NCBI GenBank assembly: GCA_964598765.1
Contig: CAZRCZ010000017.1
Span: 49,583 to 113,582, forward strand
DNA length: 64,000 nucleotides
Direction: 5' to 3'
Origin: CAZRCZ01 sp964598765
Lineage (GTDB): Bacteria; Sumerlaeota; Sumerlaeia; MVZB01; JAJFLK01
Shown here in pieces: positions 8,427-17,458 of the stretch. How positions within the stretch are numbered: position 1 is the first letter of the stretch; the number at the start of each line of letters is the position of its first letter. Below the pieces are notes generated by a model that ran no database searches, was not told where the DNA came from, and worked only from the letters and a program-made list of their open reading frames with translations. The position numbers and the translations under genes were made by a program.

Positions 8427-10802
8427 TCAATTAGAATTATTGCGCCGGGGCAGACCGCGCCCGTTCGCCGCCGATTTTAATTCCAACCCTACAAGGCCGG
8501 CGAATAGGAGAATGGAACTCAGGGAAATCCACTTCCCGATCCGATAGGCTAGGGGGGAGAATTCGATGCGGATTCGATGGTGTCCCGCCATCAGGGGAAT
8601 TCCCCGCAAAATATAATCGGCGGGCAGGATCGTGTAGTTTTTCTGAGCGCTTCCCGGTAAACCCAACGCTCGCCAACCATTACTGTAGGCGTCAGTAATA
8701 AGAAGGATGGACGATTGATGTGTGTTTGCTTCGACAACCAAATGATCCATTCCCGTTTCGATAAGGTTGACGACTCCGGCGATGTCCCCATGTTCCGGCT
8801 CTGGAACGGGAGTGGACTCCAAAATAACTTCGCGCCTAGGATCGAAAGACGATTGTCCCATTGCCTCAAGAATCGCCTTGCCGTCCGACATGATTCGCGA
8901 CTTGCCCACCAATTGAACGCGCGGCAGGGGATCATACGCTGATTGTCGAATATCATAGCCCTCCGCTTCGTCGCGGGAAACATATTTGCATCGAAGGAGG
9001 GCGTGAAGGTGAAACACCTCGTTCGGGGCAAGACGTTCCGCAAAACGCAAATACTCATCATACCGCCGACTAATTTGAGGATCGGTTCCTCCGACGGAAG
9101 GAAGGCTCGCGCTCATTGGCGCGTTGGGATGGTCGCCGGTGTGAAATACGCGGAAATCGCCGGAATCATCCCGGCGCAATCGGATCAACGGATCCGGGTT
9201 GACGATGGGATTAAGATCAAATTGTGATCGGGCGAACATTGCAAAAACAAAAACTTCGGCCAGAGCCAAGAAGGTTATTCCATAAATTCCCTTGCCGCTG
9301 AATTTAAGCGAAAACAAGAGAGCGGATAGAATCGCGCAGGTGAGGCCGCAAATGAAAATCCCACGGGCGGCAAAAATCGCCGATTCCTGAATGAAATCCT
9401 TTGCATGATAAACTTCGGAAGGCACGGGGGAATCATCTCCGTGGGAACGGGTGGAAATGAATTGTCCCCACCATCCCGATTCGCCGTTCTTTCCGGAACG
9501 ATGAATCATGCCGCTCAACGCGATAGCGAGCAAAGCCGCGATGAAAATAGACGAGACCAATCGGGGGCGGAATTTTGCCGATTGAATCAAGTGATCGAAA
9601 CCCATTCCCGCCAACATGGCGAGGAAGAGGGAGGCTTCGATCATGAATCTTGAAGTGACACGAAAGCGATTAAAGCCCGGCGCCCAATGGTAGAGGGTTT
9701 TGAAAACCGGCGTGTTTGACCCGAGCGCCAAGATTGAGAGGGCGATAATCATCATCGCGCCCTTGCGCGTCCATCCATCCGTTCCGCCCATTAAGCTGAA
9801 CACGACCAAGACCAAGCCGCATACGCCAAAGAACAGCGTGGTTTCCCAGTTGTAGAAGCGTCCCCAATAGATCAAGTGCGGCGCGTCGGGAGAGACGGCG
9901 CTCAACCCGAAAAACCAAGGGATGAAGAGTGTCACAAAGTTTTCAGAGGGGAATGAAAGAAACGAAGCCGCTTCATAAGACAATCCGCTTCCTCCGCGCG
10001 TGCTTTCGCTACCTGCCTGCCAACCGGCCAGCAGTTGGACCGCGGAGATCAGCGCCGCCCCAAGATAAATGGAGCAACAACTCAGGACGACTTTTAGCCT
10101 GTTTTCGACTTGGGGAAGGCAAATTGCAATGTAGATGGCGCTGGCAATCCCGGAATAGAAGACGGTTTGGGGATGCCCACCGAAAATCTGGAGGGCTACA
10201 ACCGCAACGCCCGATAGCACCCAGCGGACGCCGGGACGTTGAAGCAGTTCATCCGTGATCAGAAAGAGCATCGGAATCCATGCGGCGGTGTCGAGTACGC
10301 TCAAATGACCGGCGGAGATGTGCATGAAATACGGTCCGCCGAACATGAATAACGCGGAGGCCAGCAACGCGGCCAGATGCCCCAAGCCGCGTCTCCGCGC
10401 CCAAAGATGAGTAAACAATCCGGCCAGAAAGACATGGAAGGCGATTTCAATATTGATTGCTTTCGGCAATGGCAAAAGGATGTAAATCCAATTTGGAGGA
10501 TAAAGAAGCGCGGACTCGAAGTTGCCGAAGAATGGCGTTCCCGAATGTAGGTAAGGATTCCAGAGAGCCAAATGACCGCGGCGAAGCTCTCCAAAACCGA
10601 ACTGGCGCCACAAAGCGAAGGAAAGCGAAAGGTCCGTTCCGGCTTGGGAGGGAACCGTCCAATCCCGCGCAAATAACGTGTCGCCGAACATCATCAAAAC
10701 CAATAGCAATAAAAAAGCGCAGGACGGAAAATCCAATTGAAGCAGAGAAGACGAGAAAGAATTTCCGTCCCGTAGCGGAGATTCGGCGGAATTCTCTCTC
10801 AT
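8427..10802 (-). CDS. YfhO-family membrane protein, copy 2 of 3
   Basis: 791 residues from ATG 10802, 11 bases after the stop of copy 3. It is closely similar to copy 1 throughout: DTLFARDWTVPSQAGTD, LWRQFGFGELRRGH, NPYLHSGTPFFGNFE and the C-terminal AYSNGWRALGLPGSAQK with HRIRIEFSPLAYRIGKW. The reading frame extends 39 codons further upstream into copy 3, but the ATG matches the length of the paralogues. Expected to be an inner-membrane GT-C-type protein with its beta-rich domain outside the cytoplasm. The three copies are probably one transcript. Confidence 0.9.
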   Translation of the reverse strand: MRENSAESPLRDGNSFSSSLLQLDFPSCAFLLLLVLMMFGDTLFARDWTVPSQAGTDLSLSFALWRQFGFGELRRGHLALWNPYLHSGTPFFGNFESALLYPPNWIYILLPLPKAINIEIAFHVFLAGLFTHLWARRRGLGHLAALLASALFMFGGPYFMHISAGHLSVLDTAAWIPMLFLITDELLQRPGVRWVLSGVAVVALQIFGGHPQTVFYSGIASAIYIAICLPQVENRLKVVLSCCSIYLGAALISAVQLLAGWQAGSESTRGGSGLSYEAASFLSFPSENFVTLFIPWFFGLSAVSPDAPHLIYWGRFYNWETTLFFGVCGLVLVVFSLMGGTDGWTRKGAMMIIALSILALGSNTPVFKTLYHWAPGFNRFRVTSRFMIEASLFLAMLAGMGFDHLIQSAKFRPRLVSSIFIAALLAIALSGMIHRSGKNGESGWWGQFISTRSHGDDSPVPSEVYHAKDFIQESAIFAARGIFICGLTCAILSALLFSLKFSGKGIYGITFLALAEVFVFAMFARSQFDLNPIVNPDPLIRLRRDDSGDFRVFHTGDHPNAPMSASLPSVGGTDPQISRRYDEYLRFAERLAPNEVFHLHALLRCKYVSRDEAEGYDIRQSAYDPLPRVQLVGKSRIMSDGKAILEAMGQSSFDPRREVILESTPVPEPEHGDIAGVVNLIETGMDHLVVEANTHQSSILLITDAYSNGWRALGLPGSAQKNYTILPADYILRGIPLMAGHHRIRIEFSPLAYRIGKWISLSSILLFAGLVGLELKSAANGRGLPRRNNSN

Positions 10803-10813
10803 GATTCGCACAC

Positions 10814-13225
10814 TTAGAATGTGAATCTTGATTTGATCGGGGTTTGCCCTTTGTATCGCGACCTGAGATGCCAAGCGAGCAAACATCCGTAGACGAAAAT
10901 GGAAAAGATCGAAACCCATCTCCCGACGCGATAGGCGAGAGGCGAAAACTCTATGCGGATTCGATGCTTGCCCGCGCGCAAGGGGATTGCGCGCAACACG
11001 TAATTCGCGGGCATGATCGTGTAATCATGTTGAACGCTACCCGACAAAGCCATCGCACGCCAACCGTTGCTGTAACCGTCGGTGACGAGCAAGATGGAGG
11101 GATGCGCGACGTCGGCTTCCACGTCGAGATAATCGGTTGAGAAATCAGTCACTCGGGCCGTGCCTTGACTCGCGGCGGCCTCAGGGAGGGGATCGGGTTG
11201 AGTTTCCAAGATTACCTTTCTCGCAGGATCAAAGGCGGGATCATTATAGACGCGCCAAAACTCCTTGAATCCAACCGCCTGATCAGATTCTCCCACGAGT
11301 TGAACTCTAGGCAGAACGCTTTTTAAGGTGGCAAGCTTCGCCTTGGCATTTTGCGCGATGAACACATAACGGCAACGTAGCATTTGCAGAAGCTTGGCGC
11401 TTTGCTCTAGGCGAAGGTCCGATAGGGCGTCCAAGAATTCGGAATAGCGTCGGTTGGTTTGCGGATCGTAACCCGAAACGCCGTCCAAGTCGGCGGACAT
11501 GACCACATTGGTATTCCCTTCCGTGAGAAAGACGCGATCCTCGCCGGGGTGGTCGCGGCGGAAAGTTTTCAAGGCTTCCGGATGCCAAACCGGTTCCAGA
11601 TCGAAAGTCGGACGATGGGAACGGGCGAAAATCAGAACCTCAAGCGCGGCAAGAAGAAATAAACCGTAAGAGGCGCGAGAGAAGAACCGAATCGAATACA
11701 GAAGTCCGCCCATCAAGCTTAAGGTCAAAGCGCAGAGAATGAGTCCCTTCGTCGCCGTTTTTGCCGATCCTTCAATGGTCGCCGAGGCCCCATACAGCGT
11801 GGGGTTGGTGTAGGTTTCATTTGTGGCGCCCATGGAGGCGAGAATCCCTGCCCATGTCCCGGATGCGCCCTGCGTCGCCGACCGACTGATCGCAACGCCA
11901 AGGGAGACGAGGATCAATGACAGAACGAACAGAGAGAGAGGGAGCCGTCCGAAGGGTTTCGCGGATCGAAGGACATATTCAAATCCAACGCCTGCCAGCA
12001 TCGAGAGGGCAATGGATGCCTCAAAGATAAACTTGGAATTCCCACGAAAACGGTCGAAGCCGGGAACCCAGCCGTGAAGCACAGCGAAAAGTGGAGTGTA
12101 TTTTCCCATCGCCAGAATGACAAAGACGACGACGAGAGGAAGAAAAGGTCGGCGCACTCGTCGGTCGCCGCGGATCGCGCCGAGGAGTGCGAGAACCAGA
12201 CCTGAAACGCCGAAAAAAAAGGTCATCTCCCAAGAATAAAATCGGCCCCAATACTGCATGTCGCCCGGTTTGGCCGAGGGCAATCCCGTGCCAAAAAAGT
12301 GAGGAACAAGGAGCGTGATGAAATTCTCCGGAGGAAACGAAAAAAATCCGGCCTCCTTATAGGTGAACCCTCCGCCTCCCCGTGTGCTTTCCGATGCCGC
12401 ATGAGCGCTGGCCGCGAGTTGGACCGCGGCGGTCAATGCTCCGCCGAGATAGACGATGAAGAACGCGGCCAATTTTTCCATGCGATGTTGCGAACGCATC
12501 CATTCCAATCCGAAATAGAGGGTCACAGCCACGCCGCCGTAAAAAACGTATTGAGGATGTCCGGCGTAAATCTGCATTGCCACAGCGAAGATGCCGAGCA
12601 GAGTCCGAGAATGGATACGCTCGCTCAAGATGCCGTCCATTGCCAGAAAGATCAGAGGCGTCCACGCCGCCGCGCAAAGGATTGTCAAATGACCGGCGAA
12701 AACATGAAGGAAATTGGCGCTACCGAACATGATCAAAAGCGCGGTCAAAAGCGACGCGCTCCAGCAAAGTCCCCTGCGCGATGCCCAGCAATACATGAAG
12801 AAGCCGAGCGAAAAGACATGAAACGATATGTCCACATTAATCGCCGTCGCCAAGGGAAGAATCATGTAAATCCAGTTCGGCGGGTAGAGGAGGGCGACTT
12901 GAAATCCTCCGAGCGACGGCGTCCCGCAAAAAACATGAGGATTCCATAACGCGAGGTTGCCGTGGAGCAATTCGCTGAACCCGAAGTCGCGCCAGAAAAT
13001 GAAATAAAGGCCGAGATCGGTCTGCGGATTTGAAGGGACTTTCCCGCGCGAGAAGAGAAGGAGGTCGCCGAACATGGCAAGCGTCGTGACGAGCAAAACC
13101 GTCGCGGCGGCGAGCGTGGGTCGCTTGGGAGACCAAAATTGCGGTGGCTGGGGGTCCTTTGAAATTTCGGATTTCAAAGGTGAAACGTGAGATTTCGACG
13201 TCGCTTTTTCGGGATTGCGTTTCAA
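10814..13225 (-). CDS. YfhO-family membrane protein, copy 3 of 3
   Basis: About 803 residues if it starts at TTG 13225. The open frame runs on to 13735, but that part lies inside the aquaporin gene in another frame and is not coding here. No ATG precedes the first membrane helix; TTG 13225 gives a length matching copies 1 and 2, and TTG 13177 is the alternative. Conserved loops: IFWRDFGFSELLHGN, LWNPHVFCGTPSLGG, GHPQYVFYGG and C-terminal YSNGWRAMALSGSVQ with HRIRIEFSPLAYRVGRW. It is the most divergent of the three. A 10-bp hairpin (13156-13180) lies within the first 25 codons. Confidence 0.82.
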   Translation of the reverse strand: MKRNPEKATSKSHVSPLKSEISKDPQPPQFWSPKRPTLAAATVLLVTTLAMFGDLLLFSRGKVPSNPQTDLGLYFIFWRDFGFSELLHGNLALWNPHVFCGTPSLGGFQVALLYPPNWIYMILPLATAINVDISFHVFSLGFFMYCWASRRGLCWSASLLTALLIMFGSANFLHVFAGHLTILCAAAWTPLIFLAMDGILSERIHSRTLLGIFAVAMQIYAGHPQYVFYGGVAVTLYFGLEWMRSQHRMEKLAAFFIVYLGGALTAAVQLAASAHAASESTRGGGGFTYKEAGFFSFPPENFITLLVPHFFGTGLPSAKPGDMQYWGRFYSWEMTFFFGVSGLVLALLGAIRGDRRVRRPFLPLVVVFVILAMGKYTPLFAVLHGWVPGFDRFRGNSKFIFEASIALSMLAGVGFEYVLRSAKPFGRLPLSLFVLSLILVSLGVAISRSATQGASGTWAGILASMGATNETYTNPTLYGASATIEGSAKTATKGLILCALTLSLMGGLLYSIRFFSRASYGLFLLAALEVLIFARSHRPTFDLEPVWHPEALKTFRRDHPGEDRVFLTEGNTNVVMSADLDGVSGYDPQTNRRYSEFLDALSDLRLEQSAKLLQMLRCRYVFIAQNAKAKLATLKSVLPRVQLVGESDQAVGFKEFWRVYNDPAFDPARKVILETQPDPLPEAAASQGTARVTDFSTDYLDVEADVAHPSILLVTDGYSNGWRAMALSGSVQHDYTIMPANYVLRAIPLRAGKHRIRIEFSPLAYRVGRWVSIFSIFVYGCLLAWHLRSRYKGQTPIKSRFTF
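13156..13180. repeat. Perfect 10-bp hairpin inside the start of YfhO copy 3
   Basis: CCTTTGAAAT and ATTTCAAAGG flank a TTCGG loop. It falls 46-70 bases after the proposed TTG start, where the paralogues have no counterpart. It may be an inserted repeat or a translation-control hairpin. Confidence 0.75.
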
Positions 13226-13299
13226 GAAATGTCCAAGCCGCGCAGGTTTCTCAGCATGCGCTCGGCCCAGCCGACCTTCGGCATTAGGGAGATCGTGAG

Positions 13300-14001
13300 C
13301 TAGGCTTGGGCCTTGTTCTCCGGCCCCATGATCACATGATGGTAAAGCAATCCCGCGATCAGACCTCCGAGGATCGGACCGGCCCAATAAGCCCAATGCG
13401 CGCTCCACACGCCGCCGACCAAGCCGGGTCCAAATGTCCGCGCGGGGTTCATCGCCGCGCCGGAGATCGGCCCGCCGACCAGAATATCGGCGGCGATGGT
13501 CAAACCGATGCCGAAACCCCCCAGCGACGGATGACGTTTGTCCACCGCCGTGCCGAAGATCGCGAAGACCAGAAGAAAGGTCAGGCAAATTTCCGTGATA
13601 AAGGCCGTCATGGCGGAAACGTCCTTGCCCGGCGCGGGAGTTCCGAGTCCCGTGGTCTTGATGGCTTCTTCTCCGCCCGGAATGCGCGAAAAGATAATCA
13701 TTAGCGCCAGGCCCGCGATGGTGGCTCCGGCGCATTGGGAAAGAATGTAAGCGATGGCGTCGAGGGGATCAATCCGCCCGGTGGCAAGCATCGTCGTGGT
13801 GACGGCGGGGTTTAGGTGGCCTCCGGAAACGTTCATCGTCGAGGAAACCCCGATGGAAAGCGCCAATCCATGGGCGATGGCAATGGCCAGCAATCCGATG
13901 CCGTGAAATAGCTCGTTGGAGACGATCGCTCCGGCCCCCACGAAGCAAAGCATAAAGGTCCCGATCGCTTCGGCGACGCATTTTTTGGGCAAATCGGTCA
14001 T
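13300..14001 (-). CDS. Aquaporin / MIP-family channel
   Basis: 233 residues from ATG 14001, with GAAGGAG 8 bases upstream. Six helices and two half-helices carry the NPA signatures SGGHLNPAVT (residues 59-68) and GAAMNPARTFGP (181-192). By alignment with E. coli AqpZ from memory, the four selectivity-filter positions read His44, Ile173, Ala182 and Arg188, where AqpZ has Phe, His, Thr, Arg. This pattern is the one described for some plant tonoplast aquaporins rather than classical bacterial water channels. It should be an inner-membrane channel for water and perhaps small solutes such as ammonia or urea; the substrate is inference. It lies 74 bases upstream of YfhO copy 3 and diverges from the TPR gene. 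Confidence 0.93.
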   Translation of the reverse strand: MTDLPKKCVAEAIGTFMLCFVGAGAIVSNELFHGIGLLAIAIAHGLALSIGVSSTMNVSGGHLNPAVTTTMLATGRIDPLDAIAYILSQCAGATIAGLALMIIFSRIPGGEEAIKTTGLGTPAPGKDVSAMTAFITEICLTFLLVFAIFGTAVDKRHPSLGGFGIGLTIAADILVGGPISGAAMNPARTFGPGLVGGVWSAHWAYWAGPILGGLIAGLLYHHVIMGPENKAQA

Positions 14002-14146
14002 GGTCTGGCTCCTTCTTCCGTGTCTGGCTCGACTCAAACGCCTAACACTATTGGTTTGGATGAATTCCGTGTCAATCAAAATTCCGAATCGGATATACGG
14101 CGTCGGGGCGATTGTGTTATGTTCTCGACCTCGCGAGGTTGAATTT

Positions 14147-15136
14147 ATGCGACCGATGACTTCGGTTCTTCGTCAGTTGGGGCGCTTCTCTTGGAGCGTG
14201 ATGCGCGCAACGCCAATCATATCCGGGTCCATTTTCGTTGTCGCCGTGGCCGGGATCGCCAAAGGTGAGCCGGGAGAAAAAAAGAGCCAAACCTCCAAAC
14301 TCAATCTTTCCGCATTATTGGCCGATCCCATTCCGTCGAAAGCGGAATTCAAGTATCTGATCGAACGTCGGCGCTGGCTGGCCGGGCGCGAGGGGGATCC
14401 GGCTGACTTTGAAAACTTGGCCGATGAATTCGCCAAGCGCGGGGCCTTTTTCTCGGCCACCGAACTCCTTTGGTTCGCCGATAAAATGACGCGCGATTCG
14501 GCCAAGCAAGCCGATTATCAGAAGAGAATGAGGGAATGGCTGAAGCTGGCCGAATCGGCCAACAAGCTCGCCGAAGAGGGACAACAGTTGTGCTCGTCCG
14601 GTCGGACGGAGGAGGGTTTGGATCGTTTTGCGGCCGCCATAAAGATGAACCCATATTGCGAAAAGGCGCGTTACCAATGGTCGAACGCGCGGTTTCATCT
14701 TTTTCTGGATGCGGCGGCATCCGCGAAGGGTCCCTTGCCGCTTGACGAACGCGAAAAGCTGTTTCGCCTGATCTACGAGCAATTGCATTGCGCTCTCGCC
14801 ATTGACCCGATCCTTTATGATGCCCATGCACTGCTTGGAAGCGCGCGGGAGATGATTCCCGACGACAGAGAATTTCTTGCCCAAACACAGTCGTTGACCG
14901 ACCGGGCGGTCAAGTTTCGCAATGAAGTCATTCCGCCGATGGATAAAATTGAGCAAGGGGAACGCGATCCGGCTTTGTTTCAGAGTTTGGGCGAATCATT
15001 GGAAGGCGTTGGAATTTTAGATTACGCCGTCTTTGCCTATCAGACCGCGCTGAAGCTCGGCTCGCGGGAAGCAAAAGCAATCCAACATCTTCATCAATTG
15101 CAGGAGCAGATTTCGAAAAGCGCCGCGAAGCAATAA
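14147..15136 (+). CDS. TPR-like exported or membrane-anchored protein
   Basis: 329 residues from ATG 14147, with GAGGTT just upstream; the longer open frame upstream lies in the aquaporin promoter region and is not coding. Residues about 20-38 are hydrophobic (IISGSIFVVAVAGIA), a signal peptide or anchor. The rest is helical with degenerate tetratricopeptide repeats, for example the EEGLDRFAAAIKMNPYCEKA and LDYAVFAYQTALKLG segments. No catalytic motif. Probably a periplasmic scaffold protein; the partner is unknown. Confidence 0.75.
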   Translation: MRPMTSVLRQLGRFSWSVMRATPIISGSIFVVAVAGIAKGEPGEKKSQTSKLNLSALLADPIPSKAEFKYLIERRRWLAGREGDPADFENLADEFAKRGAFFSATELLWFADKMTRDSAKQADYQKRMREWLKLAESANKLAEEGQQLCSSGRTEEGLDRFAAAIKMNPYCEKARYQWSNARFHLFLDAAASAKGPLPLDEREKLFRLIYEQLHCALAIDPILYDAHALLGSAREMIPDDREFLAQTQSLTDRAVKFRNEVIPPMDKIEQGERDPALFQSLGESLEGVGILDYAVFAYQTALKLGSREAKAIQHLHQLQEQISKSAAKQ

Positions 15137-15184
15137 AGGTTGTCTTGTTCTTTGCTGAATTTTCAGAAGGGCGGGCCGTAGGTC

Positions 15185-16330
15185 TCATCGCGCGCGGGTC
15201 GGGTCGCTTTGGCGATCAACCGGATAAGAACCGAGAATGCGCAAATAAACGCAGTGGGGACGAAGACTTTCGACCGCCTGTCGAATTTCGGGACGGTTCA
15301 TGTGCCCTTCGATGTCCACCAAAAAGACGTAATCCAAATCACGACGGTGGATCGGACGGGCTTCGATTTTTCGCAGGTTGATTTTATGCTCCGCGAGGGA
15401 TTGAAGAAGATGAAAAAGAACCCCCGGCTCGTCCTTGATCGAGAGCATGACGGACGTTCGATCGTGGCCGGAGGGACGAGGATTTTGATCGCCGATCACG
15501 AGATACCGCGTGATTTCATGCTTATGATTTTCGATTTCGCGTTCAATCACCGGCAGAGCGTGGCGTTCGCCCAGCATGGTAGGGCCGATGACCGCCGAAG
15601 CTTCATTCTTCAAGGCGCGTCGCGCTCCTTCGGCGAATCCGGCGACTTCAACCAACTCGGTTCCGGGCAAATTTTCCCTCAACCAGACACGGCACCGCAA
15701 TAAGGCGCGTCGTGGAGCAAAAACTTGTGTGATGCGATTCGGTTTCCCCATGCCCAACAAATCGTAACGAATGGGGACGTAAAGCTGAGCGCAGATGGAC
15801 AATTCGGAATTCATCAATTCATCCACGGTTGCGTGGATGACGCCCCGGCACGAACTTTCAATCGGAACGACCCCAAAATGGGCGGACTTCTTTTTCACTG
15901 CCGAAAAGACGGCGGGAATCGTTTCACATCCAAGATACCTTGCAGAGCGTCCGAACGCGCGAACGGCGGCGACGTGCGTGAAGGCCGATGCAGGTTCGAC
16001 AAACGCGACGGTTTGCGGGGATTCGAGATTCAAGCAAACCGAAAGAATTTCTCCATAAACCGAGCGCAATCCCTCACGCGGGAAATCGCCCGATCCCCGT
16101 CGGCTGATGCCATTGAGCAATTCCAAATGCCGTCCGGCGTCGAAGAACGCCGAACCTTGCCGCGCCTTAAGGGCGCCAATCCGACGGACGACGCGGGCGC
16201 GCCGATCCAAGAGGCGGATGATTCTTTCGTCAACCGCGTCAATTTGGCGGCGGCATGCCTGTAGCGCGCGGGAGGGAGGAGAGGCGGCTTGAAGGGATGA
16301 AACCGCGGCCACTTTTATTTTGCGGGGCAT
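15185..16330 (-). CDS. pheA: Chorismate mutase/prephenate dehydratase-like protein (divergent PheA)
   Basis: 381 residues from ATG 16330. An AroQ-type chorismate mutase domain (about 20-103) has CRRQIDAVDERI and RRARVVRRIGALKAR. A prephenate dehydratase domain (about 106-281) has AFTHVAA, GVVPIESS and EITRYLVIG, and an ACT domain (about 292-370) has DEPGVLFHLLQSLAEHKIN and KIEARP. The family makes phenylpyruvate for phenylalanine and is feedback-inhibited through ACT. Several usually conserved residues differ: GPEGTFSH reads VEPASAFTH, PIENST reads PIESSC, TRF reads TRY276, and the mutase Arg-Glu pair reads Arg67-His68. The catalytic Thr274-Arg275 is kept. Function as PheA is likely, but the mutase half may be impaired. 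Confidence 0.82.
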   Translation of the reverse strand: MPRKIKVAAVSSLQAASPPSRALQACRRQIDAVDERIIRLLDRRARVVRRIGALKARQGSAFFDAGRHLELLNGISRRGSGDFPREGLRSVYGEILSVCLNLESPQTVAFVEPASAFTHVAAVRAFGRSARYLGCETIPAVFSAVKKKSAHFGVVPIESSCRGVIHATVDELMNSELSICAQLYVPIRYDLLGMGKPNRITQVFAPRRALLRCRVWLRENLPGTELVEVAGFAEGARRALKNEASAVIGPTMLGERHALPVIEREIENHKHEITRYLVIGDQNPRPSGHDRTSVMLSIKDEPGVLFHLLQSLAEHKINLRKIEARPIHRRDLDYVFLVDIEGHMNRPEIRQAVESLRPHCVYLRILGSYPVDRQSDPTRAR

Positions 16331-16347
16331 GAGCGAGGATACCTTAT

Positions 16348-16460
16348 GAATTCCTGAACACAAAGACACAAAGGAGCCGCAAAGACAACATTGTTTTTCC
16401 TTTTGCGCAACTTCGTGGATTTTTTGAGTTTCGGTAGGTGGTCTTCTTATTCAGGAAATT
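16348..16460. repeat. Imperfect inverted repeat with CACAAAG words
   Basis: The outer arms GAATTCCTGAA (16348-16358) and TTCAGGAAATT (16450-16460) are complementary. The interior holds ACACAAAGACACAAAGG and GCCGCAAAGAC on the left and a T-rich CCTTTTGCGCAA on the right. It fills the gap between the epimerase and pheA genes and reaches the epimerase stop codon. It belongs with the CACAGAG/CACAAAG repeat group described in the findings. Confidence 0.6.
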
Positions 16461-17413
16461 TAATCCAACAAAGTCAACTTTGATTCAATCCATTCAGCCT
16501 CACGCGCCAGACCTTCCTCCAAGCTTCGTGAGGGATGAAATTGAAGGTCGGCGCGGGCAAGAGACGTATCCGCGTAGGTGTCGCGGACATCGCCGGTTTG
16601 CTTTTCGAGACGATTCACTTTCAACCTGCGGTTGAGGACTCGCTCCAGAATTTCGAGCGCCCGATTGATGGAAATTCGGCTTCCGCCTCCGAGGTTATAG
16701 ACCCCGCCTTCCCTTCCCGTCACGGCGGCTTGAAGGCACGCATCCACAATATCGGCGACGTAGGTGAAATCGCGAGTCTGCTCTCCTTCGCCGTAAAGGG
16801 TGATCGGCTCGCCGCGAAGGCCGGCCTTAATGAAACGATGGAAGGCCATGTCGGGGCGTTGCTTGGGACCATAAACGGTGAAGAACCGAAGCGAAACGGT
16901 CGGCGTCTGGAAATTCCGCCAATAGAGGCAACACAAATGCTCGGCGGCGAGCTTCGTCACCCCGTATGGGGAGAAGGGTTTGGGAAGATCGTCCTCGCGC
17001 ATGGGAAGGGACGCGGCGTCGCCATAGACGGACGACGAGGAGGCGTAAACAACTCGAATTCCTTTTTCCTTCACCGCCTCCAGAAGCGTCTGCGTCGCAA
17101 GGACGTTGTGATCGGTGTAGCTTCTAAAAGTTTTCCCCCAGCTCGCGCGAACTCCGGGTTGGGCGGCCAGATGAAAAACCGTGCCGACTCCCTCCAGCAA
17201 GGCAGGCCAATCGGTGTCGAGAACGTTTTTCCGCACCCGCCGAAACCGCTGATGCGCCAAGAGAGGTTCCAGATTATCCCGTTTGATCTTTTCGGAATAA
17301 TAATCGGTGAGGCAATCCACGCCGACAACTTCGTCTCCACGATCCAGAAGTCGTTGGGTCAGAGTGGAGCCGATAAAGCCCGCCGCGCCGGTGACGATGT
17401 GCTTGAGCGTCAT
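16460..17413 (-). CDS. NAD-dependent sugar-nucleotide epimerase (UDP-glucuronate 4-epimerase-like)
   Basis: 317 residues, full length for extended short-chain dehydrogenases. The NAD-binding TGAAGFIGS (residues 8-16), the catalytic Ser-Tyr-Lys set (YASSSSVYG and PYGVTKLAAEH, i.e. YxxxK) and the substrate-region motifs RFFTVYGPKQRPDMAF and EQTRDFTYVADIV are all present. The sequence is of the UDP-glucuronate/UDP-glucose 4-epimerase group, supplying sugars for LPS or capsule; the exact sugar cannot be told. It is cytoplasmic. Located just downstream of lptA, which fits a cell-envelope context. Confidence 0.88.
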   Translation of the reverse strand: MTLKHIVTGAAGFIGSTLTQRLLDRGDEVVGVDCLTDYYSEKIKRDNLEPLLAHQRFRRVRKNVLDTDWPALLEGVGTVFHLAAQPGVRASWGKTFRSYTDHNVLATQTLLEAVKEKGIRVVYASSSSVYGDAASLPMREDDLPKPFSPYGVTKLAAEHLCCLYWRNFQTPTVSLRFFTVYGPKQRPDMAFHRFIKAGLRGEPITLYGEGEQTRDFTYVADIVDACLQAAVTGREGGVYNLGGGSRISINRALEILERVLNRRLKVNRLEKQTGDVRDTYADTSLARADLQFHPSRSLEEGLAREAEWIESKLTLLD

Positions 17414-17458
17414 CTTGATCCGCCGAATTGATGGTGGCGATCCGATTTCGCCGAAGAT

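Noticed and set aside
13230..13300. Read-through or small ORF after the aquaporin TAG (begins MPKVGWAERML)
   Set aside because: Only about 20 codons, no ribosome site and no recognisable similarity; kept as chance.
13226..13735. N-terminal 170 codons of the longest YfhO copy 3 frame
   Set aside because: Arg/His/Gly-rich translation that is the aquaporin gene read in another frame; paralogue lengths support a start near 13225.
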